This document shows, one piece after another, positions 6,931-14,258 of a stretch of 17,029 bases of DNA (the stretch's first letter is position 1; every line of letters starts with the position of its first letter). The DNA is from an uncultured Collinsella sp. (lineage in GTDB: Bacteria; Actinomycetota; Coriobacteriia; Coriobacteriales; Coriobacteriaceae): the NCBI GenBank assembly GCA_902493545.1, contig CABUQI010000013.1:1-17029 (forward strand), read 5' to 3'. The translations under genes were made by a program, and so were the position numbers. The notes below the pieces were generated by a model, which ran no database searches, was not told the DNA's origin, and worked only from the letters and a program-made list of their open reading frames with translations.

Positions 6931-9261
6931 TTAGCGGCGCTTGCGGGCGGCCGTAGCCTTGCGGACGGAGATCTTCTTGGTAGGAGCCTTTTCCTCGGCC
7001 GGAGCGGCGGGGGAGACCGGGGCCTCCTTGGCGGGCTCGGCCTTTGCCGTAGCCTTTGGAGCGGTCTTGACCTCTGCGGCCTTCGGCGCCGGCTCGGCCT
7101 TTACTGCGGGCTTGTCCTCGACCTTAGCCTCTGCCTTGGGAGCTGCAGCCTTGGTCGTGGTCTTCTTGGCCGTCGTCGTAGAGCGCTTGCGCGTGGTGGT
7201 CTTGGCAGCCGGCTTTGCCTCGACAGTTGCCTTGGCCTTGGGCTCGGAGGGCGCCTCCTCGACCTTGTCGGCGGGCTTTGCAGCAGCCTTCGGGGTCGTC
7301 TTCGCGGCGGCCTTCGTCGTAGCAGCCTTCGTGTTCGTCGAGGTCGTTGCCGTGGTCTTCTTTGCTGCCGTTGCCTTCTTGGTGGTCGCGGCCGTCTTCT
7401 TGGCAGCGGTCTTGGCCGGAGCCTTTGCCGCAGGCTTAGCCTCGGCGGTGGCAGTCTCTGCCTTTACCTCGGGAGCGACCTCGGCCTCGGCGGTCTTCTT
7501 GGAAGCGGCGGTCGTACGCTTGCGCGTAGTCGATGCCTTGGCAGTAGTTGCCTTAGCGGCGCTAGTCTTGCTATCAGTGGCCTTCGTGGTCGTGGCCTTC
7601 TTAGTCGTCGTCTTACGAGTCGTCGTCTTTTTGGCGGCAGGCTTCGCCGCGGGCTTAACTTCGGCCTCGGCAGTGGGCTTCTTCTCGACCTTGGGCTCCT
7701 CAGCAGCAGCGGGCTCCTTAACGGTCGCCTCAGGCTCGGCAGCAGCCTTCTCAGCCACAACCACGGGGTCGTCGACAACCGCCGCCGGGCGCTCAATCTC
7801 CGGGTGCATAAAGAAGTACAGGTCCAGATATTTATCGGCCGAGCGCGTCCAGCTAAAGTCCTGGCTCATGGCCTGCGTGACCAGCTGGTTCCAGGCGTCG
7901 CGGTTATCCCAGAACAGACGCGCCGCGCGGAATACCGCATCGCCCATCTCGTCGCCGTTAAAGTTGCTAAACGAGAAGCCCGTGCCCTCGCCGGTAAACT
8001 CGTTGTACGGCTGCACGGTGTCCTTCAGGCCACCGGTCTCGCGAACAATCGGCAGCGTGCCGTAGCGCATGGCGATGATCTGCGACAGGCCGCAGGGCTC
8101 AAACTTCGAAGACATCAGGAACATGTCGGCGGCGGCATACATGCGCTGCGACAGCGCCGGATCGAACTCGATGCGTGCGGCCATGGTGCCGGGGTACTTG
8201 TCCTGGAAGTAGCGCAGGCCGTCCTCGTAGTCGCGGTCGCCGGTGCCCAGCACCGCCACCTGCACGCCGCCGGACAGGATGCGGTCGAGCGCGTACATGA
8301 CCAGATCCATGCCCTTCTGGCGCGTCAGGCGCGTGACCATCACCATGAGCGGACGGTCGTCGCGAACCTCGAGGCCCAGTTCCTCCTGCAGCTTGGCCTT
8401 GCACACGGCCTTGCCGGAACGGTCTTCGACCGTGTAGTTGGCGGCAATGCGCTTGTCGGTCGCCGGGTCAAAGCCCGCCACGTCAATGCCGTTGAGGATG
8501 CCCTGCAGCGCGTACGAACGCTCGCGCAGCACGCCGTCCAGGCCCTCGCCAAACTCGGGCGTCTGGATCTCGTTGGCATAGGTGGGGCTCACCGTAGTGA
8601 TGGCGTCGGCATAGCGCAGCGCGCCCAGCATGTAGTTGATGCTGCAGGCGTCGCAACGCAGCTGCGAGGCAGCCGCCGGAATATGCGCCACACCAAGGAT
8701 GTCCTCCATCACGGTGTCGCTAAACTGACCCTGGAACGCCACGTTGTGGATCGAGAAAACGGTCTTGACGCGGTCATACAGCGGCAGGCCCTGGTAGAAT
8801 TCGCGCAAGAACACGGGCGCCAGTGCCGTCTGCCAGTCGTTGCAGTGCAGGATGTCGCACTCAAAGCCGGCCGACAGGTGCTGCAGGCTTTCGGTGATGG
8901 CCTTGGAGAAGAACGCGAAGCGCTCGCCGTCGTCAAAGAAGCCGTACGGATAGTCGCGCGCAAAGTAGCGCTCGTTGTCGATGAACATATAGGTGACGCC
9001 GTCGTGCTCGAGCTTCTCGAGCCCGCAGTACTCGTTGCGCCAGCCCAGGCTCACGTAAAAGTCGGAGAAGTGCTCCATCTGCGCCTTGTACTCGTCCTTG
9101 ATGGTGGCGTACTTGGGCACCATCACGATGACCTCGGCGCCGGCGCGCACAAGCGCCGCAGGCAGCGAGCCCGCCACGTCGCCCAGGCCACCGGTCTTCA
9201 CAAACGGTGCGCACTCGGCCGAGGCAAACACGATCTGCATCTTTTTGCTGGAATCAGCCAT
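6931..9261 (-). CDS. glgA: Glycogen synthase (ADP-glucose) with a histone-like C-terminal tail
   Basis: GlgA transfers glucose from ADP-glucose to the non-reducing end of alpha-1,4 glucan. Residues 1-484 form a complete GT5 synthase, the usual family length. KTGGLGDV begins at K22 (ADP-glucose contact), and the second Rossmann domain shows TRLTRQKGMDL near 310-320, SKFEPCGLSQ near 385-394 and ETGGLKD near 407-413. Residues about 485-776 are an added tail of Lys, Ala, Thr, Pro and Glu, with alternating acidic and basic blocks, repeated motifs such as TTTRKTTTKK, TTTRKRS and EAKPAAK, and a basic end, RKATAARKRR. No domain is recognisable in the tail. I chose the ATG at 9261 because GGGAGA lies 4 bases upstream; an in-frame ATG at 9273 has no such site. 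It is the last gene of the operon, 90 bases after glgD. Confidence 0.95.
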   Translation of the reverse strand: MADSSKKMQIVFASAECAPFVKTGGLGDVAGSLPAALVRAGAEVIVMVPKYATIKDEYKAQMEHFSDFYVSLGWRNEYCGLEKLEHDGVTYMFIDNERYFARDYPYGFFDDGERFAFFSKAITESLQHLSAGFECDILHCNDWQTALAPVFLREFYQGLPLYDRVKTVFSIHNVAFQGQFSDTVMEDILGVAHIPAAASQLRCDACSINYMLGALRYADAITTVSPTYANEIQTPEFGEGLDGVLRERSYALQGILNGIDVAGFDPATDKRIAANYTVEDRSGKAVCKAKLQEELGLEVRDDRPLMVMVTRLTRQKGMDLVMYALDRILSGGVQVAVLGTGDRDYEDGLRYFQDKYPGTMAARIEFDPALSQRMYAAADMFLMSSKFEPCGLSQIIAMRYGTLPIVRETGGLKDTVQPYNEFTGEGTGFSFSNFNGDEMGDAVFRAARLFWDNRDAWNQLVTQAMSQDFSWTRSADKYLDLYFFMHPEIERPAAVVDDPVVVAEKAAAEPEATVKEPAAAEEPKVEKKPTAEAEVKPAAKPAAKKTTTRKTTTKKATTTKATDSKTSAAKATTAKASTTRKRTTAASKKTAEAEVAPEVKAETATAEAKPAAKAPAKTAAKKTAATTKKATAAKKTTATTSTNTKAATTKAAAKTTPKAAAKPADKVEEAPSEPKAKATVEAKPAAKTTTRKRSTTTAKKTTTKAAAPKAEAKVEDKPAVKAEPAPKAAEVKTAPKATAKAEPAKEAPVSPAAPAEEKAPTKKISVRKATAARKRR

Positions 9262-9284
9262 ATTGTCTCCCATGTTGCAATTCG

Positions 9285-9320
9285 AGAATAGCCGCCTGGC
9301 GCTAACCGGGCGGCTATTCT
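9285..9320 (-). other. Intercistronic hairpin between glgD and glgA
   Basis: A 12-pair stem joins 9285-9296 to 9309-9320 and can extend to 15 pairs (one G-U) around the loop CGCTAA. On the minus strand it lies between the glgD stop and the glgA ribosome site. No T-run follows, so full termination is unlikely. A transcript-stabilising, processing or attenuating role is possible. Confidence 0.65.
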
Positions 9321-9351
9321 ACATGTTACGAGCGATGTTGCGGTGCCAACG

Positions 9352-10479
9352 TTAACGTACGATGGTGGTGTCGGAAGTTAACGGAGCCTTGCCCAGCACC
9401 AGGATGTTCTCGGGCGTGCCGCGAAGCTCGGTGTTGGTGGGAACCACGTTGTTCTTGTCCAGAATGGCATTCTCGACGCGGGCGCCGCTCTTGATGATGC
9501 AGCTCTGGTTGATGATCGAGTTGGTCACCGATGCGCCCTCCTCAACCACAACGCCGCGCGACAGGATCGAATTGCGCACGGTGCCCTTGATGATGCAGCC
9601 GGCCGAGATGATCGAGTTGCAGGCGTGGCTGCCGGTCGCATAGCGCGAAGGCGGCACGTCGTGAGCCTTGGTCAGGATCGGGCGCTCGGGATCAAAGAGC
9701 TGGTCGGCGACGGTCTGGTCGAGCAGGTCCATGCTGCGGCGATACAGTGACTTCTCGCTAAATACGCCCACGACCTCGCCCTTGTACTCGTAGCTGCACA
9801 CGTCGATGTTGCCAAAGTCGCCCTGGAGTGCCTCGAGCAGGTCCAGATAGTCGGCGGCCTGGTAGTGGTCGATGATCTCGAGCAGCGTCTCGCGGTTGAC
9901 GATGCAGCAGTCCATAGAGGCGTTGTCGCCGTACACGACGCCGGCGCTCACGCCCGTCAGGCGGCCGTTCTCGTTAATCTCGAGCTTGGTCTCGTCATCG
10001 ACGTTGCGCGTGGCCTTGCAGTACACCACGGTCATCTGGGCACCGGAGTTCTCGTGCGCCTCGATGATGGTGTTGAGGTCCATGTTAAAGATGATGTTGG
10101 TGCCCATCATCACAACATAGGGCTTGTCCGAGCGCTGGAACAGCGTCTTGTTGGAGATGATGTCGCGCAGCAGGAATCGCATGCCGCCCTTGGTGGTGCC
10201 ATACGCGTTGCCGGGCACCATGAACAGGCCGCCCTTCTTGCGGTCCAGGCCCCAGTCCTTGCCCGAGCCCACATGGTCGATCAGCGAGCGGTAGTTGCCC
10301 GGCATGACGACGCCGACGGTCTTAATGCCGGCATTCATCATGTTGGACAGCGGAAAGTCGATCAGGCGGTAGCGGCCCAAAAACGGAACGGACGCGATGG
10401 GGCGGTCCTTGAGCAGCACACTACCGTAAGTCGAAGAGTAGTTAGCGGTGATATAACCGATGGCCTTGCGATTGATCAT
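9352..10479 (-). CDS. glgD: Glucose-1-phosphate adenylyltransferase subunit GlgD
   Basis: GlgD is the non-canonical partner of GlgC in ADP-glucose pyrophosphorylase, known in Firmicutes and some Actinomycetota. The 375-residue product keeps the nucleotidyltransferase fold and the left-handed beta-helix repeats (about 283-345). It lacks the GGxGxRL nucleotide loop, having ITANYSSTYGSVLLKDRP instead, and the SGDHLY motif is replaced by MGTNIIFNMDL. This points to a regulatory or weakly active subunit of a GlgC/GlgD hetero-oligomer. The ATG at 10479 has an AAGGGGGAA site 9 bases upstream that lies in the last codons of glgC; only 4 bases separate the glgC stop from this start. A longer frame upstream runs into glgC and is less likely. 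Confidence 0.93.
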   Translation of the reverse strand: MINRKAIGYITANYSSTYGSVLLKDRPIASVPFLGRYRLIDFPLSNMMNAGIKTVGVVMPGNYRSLIDHVGSGKDWGLDRKKGGLFMVPGNAYGTTKGGMRFLLRDIISNKTLFQRSDKPYVVMMGTNIIFNMDLNTIIEAHENSGAQMTVVYCKATRNVDDETKLEINENGRLTGVSAGVVYGDNASMDCCIVNRETLLEIIDHYQAADYLDLLEALQGDFGNIDVCSYEYKGEVVGVFSEKSLYRRSMDLLDQTVADQLFDPERPILTKAHDVPPSRYATGSHACNSIISAGCIIKGTVRNSILSRGVVVEEGASVTNSIINQSCIIKSGARVENAILDKNNVVPTNTELRGTPENILVLGKAPLTSDTTIVR

Positions 10480-10483
10480 CGGA

Positions 10484-11632
10484 TCATTCCCCCTTCCCGA
10501 TAACGACGTCATTTCCAACGACGGCCGTATCCTTGGTGGTATCGACAGAGCCGAGCTTCACGCCCTCTTCGACCGTGGAGTTCTCGCCCAAAATAGCGCG
10601 GCAGATGTGCGCGCCGCTCTTAACGTGCGCACCCGGCAGCAGCACGGAGTCCTCGACCACAGCGCGCTCCTCGATGATGACATCGGTCGAAAGGATCGAG
10701 TGGCGAGCGGTGCCATAGATCTTGCAGCCGTTGGAGACCAGGCAGTCGTCCAGGCGACCGTCCGGGCCAATGTAGTGCGGCGGACGCGTGGTGATGTTGG
10801 ACATGATGGGGAAGTGCTTATCGAACAGATCGAACTCGGGGTTGTTGCCCAGCAGGTCCATCGAGGTCTCGTGGAAGCTGGCGATGGTGCCGACGTCCTT
10901 CCAAAAGCCGTGGAACTCGTAGCTGTACAGGCGCTTGTTCTCACCGAGCAGCTTGGGGATGATGTCCTTGCCAAAGTCGTGGCTCGAGCGCTGGTCCAGA
11001 GCATCCTCCTCGAGCGCCTTGATCAGCACGTCGGCCGAGAAGATGTAGATGCCCATGGAAGCGAGGTTCGAATCGGGCTTCTCGGGCTTCTCGGTGAACT
11101 TGGTGATGCGGCCGTCCTCGGGGTCGGTGGTTAGGATGCCAAAGCGGCTGGCTTCCTCCCACGGCACGGGCATGACGCTCACCGTGAGGTCGGCGTTGTT
11201 CTCAATGTGCGTCTTGAGCATCTTGCGGTAGTCCATGCGATACAGGTGATCGCCCGAAAGAATCAGGACGTACTTGGGGTCGTTTGCCTTGATGTAGTCG
11301 AGGTTCTGAGTGATGGCGTCGGCCGTACCCGCATACCAGGCACCGCCGGTCTGCGTCTCGTACGGCGGCAGGATCGACACGCCGCCGTCGCGGCTGTCCA
11401 GATCCCACGCCTCGCCGGAGCCCACGTAGGCATGCAGCAGGTAGGGACGATACTGCGTCAGAACGCCCACCGTGTCGATGCCCGAGTTGGAGCAGTTAGA
11501 CAGCGAAAAGTCGATAATGCGGAACTTGCCACCAAAGCTAACCGCCGGCTTGGCGATCTTTTGGGTGAGTGCCCCCAATCGGCTGCCCTGTCCTCCTGCG
11601 AGGAGCATCGCGATGCATTCTTTCTTACTCAT
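10484..11632 (-). CDS. glgC: Glucose-1-phosphate adenylyltransferase, catalytic subunit GlgC
   Basis: GlgC makes ADP-glucose from ATP and glucose 1-phosphate, the committed step of bacterial glycogen synthesis. The 382-residue product has the nucleotide loop LLAGGQGSRLG (11-20), TQKIAKPAVSFGGKFRIIDF (23-42), SGDHLYRMDY (126-135, metal-binding D128) and FTEKP (179-183, with the glucose-1-phosphate lysine K182). K25 aligns with the fructose-1,6-bisphosphate-site lysine K39 of the E. coli enzyme, so similar allostery is possible but unproven. The C-terminal beta-helix spans about 290-380. The ATG follows AGAAGGAGA at 5-6 bases, a strong ribosome site. The gene lies 105 bases after glgP and is tightly coupled to glgD. 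Confidence 0.96.
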   Translation of the reverse strand: MSKKECIAMLLAGGQGSRLGALTQKIAKPAVSFGGKFRIIDFSLSNCSNSGIDTVGVLTQYRPYLLHAYVGSGEAWDLDSRDGGVSILPPYETQTGGAWYAGTADAITQNLDYIKANDPKYVLILSGDHLYRMDYRKMLKTHIENNADLTVSVMPVPWEEASRFGILTTDPEDGRITKFTEKPEKPDSNLASMGIYIFSADVLIKALEEDALDQRSSHDFGKDIIPKLLGENKRLYSYEFHGFWKDVGTIASFHETSMDLLGNNPEFDLFDKHFPIMSNITTRPPHYIGPDGRLDDCLVSNGCKIYGTARHSILSTDVIIEERAVVEDSVLLPGAHVKSGAHICRAILGENSTVEEGVKLGSVDTTKDTAVVGNDVVIGKGE

Positions 11633-11672
11633 CGATTTCTCCTTCTGTCATCGATGTTCCTAAACCCATTAG

Positions 11673-11703
11673 CGACGGACGCGGCTCTCGGTCGCGCCCG
11701 TCG
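11673..11703 (-). other. Hairpin between glgP and glgC
   Basis: Bases 11673-11683 pair with 11693-11703 over 10 GC-rich pairs with one A-C mismatch, around a 9-base loop. On the minus strand the stem lies between the glgP stop and the glgC ribosome site. It has no following T-run. It may mark an mRNA processing or stability point in the operon. Confidence 0.45.
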
Positions 11704-11737
11704 AATAATGCCGTGCGGCAAAGGGAGCTCGCGGCCT

Positions 11738-14164
11738 TTACGCGTGCCAGATCTCGTCGCGATACTCGCGAATGGTACGGTCGCTCGAGAACCAGCCGGA
11801 GGAGGCGGTGTTGAGCAGGGCTTTGCGGTTCCAAGTCTCCTGGTCGCCGTAGCTGCCGGTGAGCTTCTCCCATGCATCCACGTAGCTGCGGAAGTCGGCC
11901 ATGACCAGGTCGGGGTCGTTGTTGTTCATGAGCTCGTTGTAGATGCTCTCGAAGTTGCCCGAAAGGCCGGCAAACGTGTTGTCCTTGAGCTCGTCCATCA
12001 CGCGGCCCAGACGCTCGCGGTCGCCGTTGAGGGTATCCCACGCAAAGTAGCTGTTGGATGCCCAAAGCTGCTCGACCTCGGGAGCGGTCAGGCCAAAGAT
12101 GGCCTCGTTCTCGCGGCCGGCCAGGTCGGCGATCTCGATGTTGGCGCCGTCGAGGGTGCCCAGCGTAATGGCGCCGTTCATCATGAGCTTCATGTTGGAC
12201 GTGCCCGAGGCCTCCTTGCCGGCCGTGGAGATCTGCTCCGAGATCTCGGCGGCAGGGTAGATGAGCTGGGCGTTGCTCACGCGGAAGTTGGGGATAAAGC
12301 AGACCTTCATGACCTCGTTGACGCGCGGGTCGTTGTTGATAACATCGGCCACGGAGTTAATGAGGCGGATGGTCTCCTTGGCGAAGGTGTAGCTCGAGGC
12401 AGCCTTGCCGCTAAAGATGAAGGTCGTCGGCGTCACGTGGAAGTTGGGATCGGCGATGCGACGGTTGTAGATGTCCATCACCTTCATGATGTTCATGAGC
12501 TGGCGCTTGTAGGCATGGAAGCGCTTCACCTGAACATCGAAGACGGTGTTGGGGTCGATAACCAGTCCGGTCTCGGCCTTAACGTAGGCGGCCAGACGCT
12601 CCTTGTTGGCGCGCTTGGAGGCACCCACGGCCTTCAGGAACTCGGTGTCGTCCTTAAACTCTTTGAGCTTCTCCAGCTCAAAGGCGTCCTTAAGCCAGCC
12701 GTCGCCAATGGCCTCGGTGACGAGCTTGGCGTAGGTGGGGTTGGCCTCGGCAAAGAAGCGTCGGTGCGAGATGCCGTTGGTCTTGTTGTTGAATTTCTCG
12801 GGCGTGAGGGCGTAGAAGTCCTTAAGCACGATGTTCTTGATGATGTCGGAGTGGATCTTGGCCACGCCGTTGACGCTGTGGCTGCAGATCACGGACAGGT
12901 TGGCCATGCGAATCTCGCCGTCCCACAGAATGGCAGTCTGGCGCAGACGCTCCTGCCAACCCTCCTGCGTGGTGTCGAACGACTCGTGCCAACGACGGCT
13001 GATCTCGTCGATGATCTGGTACACGCGGGGGAGGAGCTTAGAGAACGTACCGATGGGCCACTTCTCCAGAGCCTCGGGCAGGATGGTGTGGTTGGTATAG
13101 CTCACGACCTGCGTCACGATGTTCCAGGCGTCATCCCACTCGAGCTTCTTCTCGTCGATGAGGATGCGCATGAGCTCGGGGCCGCACATGGCGGGGTGCG
13201 TGTCGTTGGTGTGGATGGCCACAAACTGCGGCAGCAGCTCCCAGTTCTCGCCGTGCTCCTTCTCAAAGGTATCGAGCAGGCTGTAGATACCGGCCGAAAC
13301 AAACAGGTACTCCTGCTTCAGGCGCAGCAGACGGCCGTGCTCGCCGGCGTCGTTGGGGTAGAGGATGGCGCTGATGGCCTCGGCCTCGGCGCGCTCGGCG
13401 TCTGCCAGGGCGTAGTCGCCGCGGTTGAAAGCCTCCAGGTCAAAGTGCTCCTCGACCGGCTCGGCGGCCCAGACGCGCAGCTTGTTGACAGTCTCGCCGG
13501 CATAGCCCACGACGGGGATGTCATAAGGGACGGCCAGGATGTCCTGCGTGTCCACCGTGCGGTAGAACGTGCGGCCGTTCTCCTCAAAGCCCTCAACATG
13601 GCCACCAAACTTAATAGTCACGGCCTTGTCCTGACGACGGACCTCCCAGGGATAGCCGTGGGTGAGCCACTCGTCGGTAGCCTCGACCTGGCTGCCGTTG
13701 ACGATCTCCTGCTTAAACAGGCCGTAGCGGTAGCGCATGCCGTTGCCGTAGCCGGCAATGCCCTCGGCTGCCATGGAATCCAGGAAGCATGCGGCCAGAC
13801 GACCCAGGCCACCGTTGCCCAGTGCCGGGTCGGGCTCCTGGTTCTCGATGACGGACAGGTCAAAGCCCATGTCGTCGAGCGCCTCGGCGACCATGTCACG
13901 CACGCCAAAGTTGAGCAGGTAGTTGTCGAGCAGGCGGCCGATCAAAAACTCGATCGAGAAGTAGTACACGCGCTTCTTGCCCTCGGACGCCGCACGGGCG
14001 TCGCTCTTGGTGGCAACGGTGCGCGCCTTCTCGGCCACGAGCTTGGCCAGGGCGTTAAAGCGGTCAAGGTCGCTGGCGGCCTCGACGCTCTTTCCGCTAA
14101 TGCTCATGACGGCATCGCGATAGAGCTCGGTAAACTCCTGCTTGTTGTCGAAGATCTTATTCAT
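11738..14164 (-). CDS. glgP: Glycogen/maltodextrin phosphorylase
   Basis: GlgP (GT35) removes terminal glucose from alpha-1,4 chains with phosphate, giving glucose 1-phosphate, and uses pyridoxal phosphate. The 808-residue product matches the usual length. It shows DPALGNGGLGRLAACFLDS (112-130), the THPAM segment (322-326) and the cofactor site EASGTSNMKLMMNG (651-664), with K659 the predicted Schiff-base lysine. The fold is complete to the C-terminus and no inserted regulatory domain is seen. The ATG follows GGGGGAAAGGAACG, a strong ribosome site that can be partly paired in a hairpin. The gene sits between glgB and glgC, so the degradative enzyme is made with the synthetic ones. Preference for glycogen or maltodextrin cannot be told from sequence alone. 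Confidence 0.96.
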   Translation of the reverse strand: MNKIFDNKQEFTELYRDAVMSISGKSVEAASDLDRFNALAKLVAEKARTVATKSDARAASEGKKRVYYFSIEFLIGRLLDNYLLNFGVRDMVAEALDDMGFDLSVIENQEPDPALGNGGLGRLAACFLDSMAAEGIAGYGNGMRYRYGLFKQEIVNGSQVEATDEWLTHGYPWEVRRQDKAVTIKFGGHVEGFEENGRTFYRTVDTQDILAVPYDIPVVGYAGETVNKLRVWAAEPVEEHFDLEAFNRGDYALADAERAEAEAISAILYPNDAGEHGRLLRLKQEYLFVSAGIYSLLDTFEKEHGENWELLPQFVAIHTNDTHPAMCGPELMRILIDEKKLEWDDAWNIVTQVVSYTNHTILPEALEKWPIGTFSKLLPRVYQIIDEISRRWHESFDTTQEGWQERLRQTAILWDGEIRMANLSVICSHSVNGVAKIHSDIIKNIVLKDFYALTPEKFNNKTNGISHRRFFAEANPTYAKLVTEAIGDGWLKDAFELEKLKEFKDDTEFLKAVGASKRANKERLAAYVKAETGLVIDPNTVFDVQVKRFHAYKRQLMNIMKVMDIYNRRIADPNFHVTPTTFIFSGKAASSYTFAKETIRLINSVADVINNDPRVNEVMKVCFIPNFRVSNAQLIYPAAEISEQISTAGKEASGTSNMKLMMNGAITLGTLDGANIEIADLAGRENEAIFGLTAPEVEQLWASNSYFAWDTLNGDRERLGRVMDELKDNTFAGLSGNFESIYNELMNNNDPDLVMADFRSYVDAWEKLTGSYGDQETWNRKALLNTASSGWFSSDRTIREYRDEIWHA

Positions 14165-14165
14165 A

Positions 14166-14200
14166 CGTTCCTTTCCCCCGGGGATGTTTCTCCCGGAACG
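14166..14200 (-). promoter_or_regulatory. Possible hairpin covering the glgP ribosome site
   Basis: On the minus strand CGTTCC (plus 14195-14200) is the exact complement of GGAACG (plus 14166-14171), which ends one base before the glgP ATG and overlaps the Shine-Dalgarno region. Short GGG/CCC pairs can form inside. Folding would hide the ribosome site and could limit glgP translation relative to glgB. The stem is only 6 pairs, so this is tentative. Confidence 0.35.
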
Positions 14201-14258
14201 GTTATGACTTGTATCCTACGCCCCCGCGGGGCGGGTAATTACAGTGGTAACGCCTTTG

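Noticed and set aside
6941..8065. Plus-strand frame encoding a very hydrophobic Ala/Val/Phe-rich 374-residue product, looking like a membrane protein
   Set aside because: It is the reverse complement of the Lys/Ala/Thr-rich GlgA tail; the apparent hydrophobicity comes from complementing Lys and Ala codons.
7804..9291. Open frame of 495 codons on the plus strand opposite glgA
   Set aside because: Shadow of the catalytic half of glgA; composition is typical of an antisense frame.
9285..9320. Intrinsic terminator ending the operon before glgA
   Set aside because: No T-run follows the stem on the minus strand, no promoter for glgA is evident in the 90-base gap, and a much stronger terminator follows glgA.
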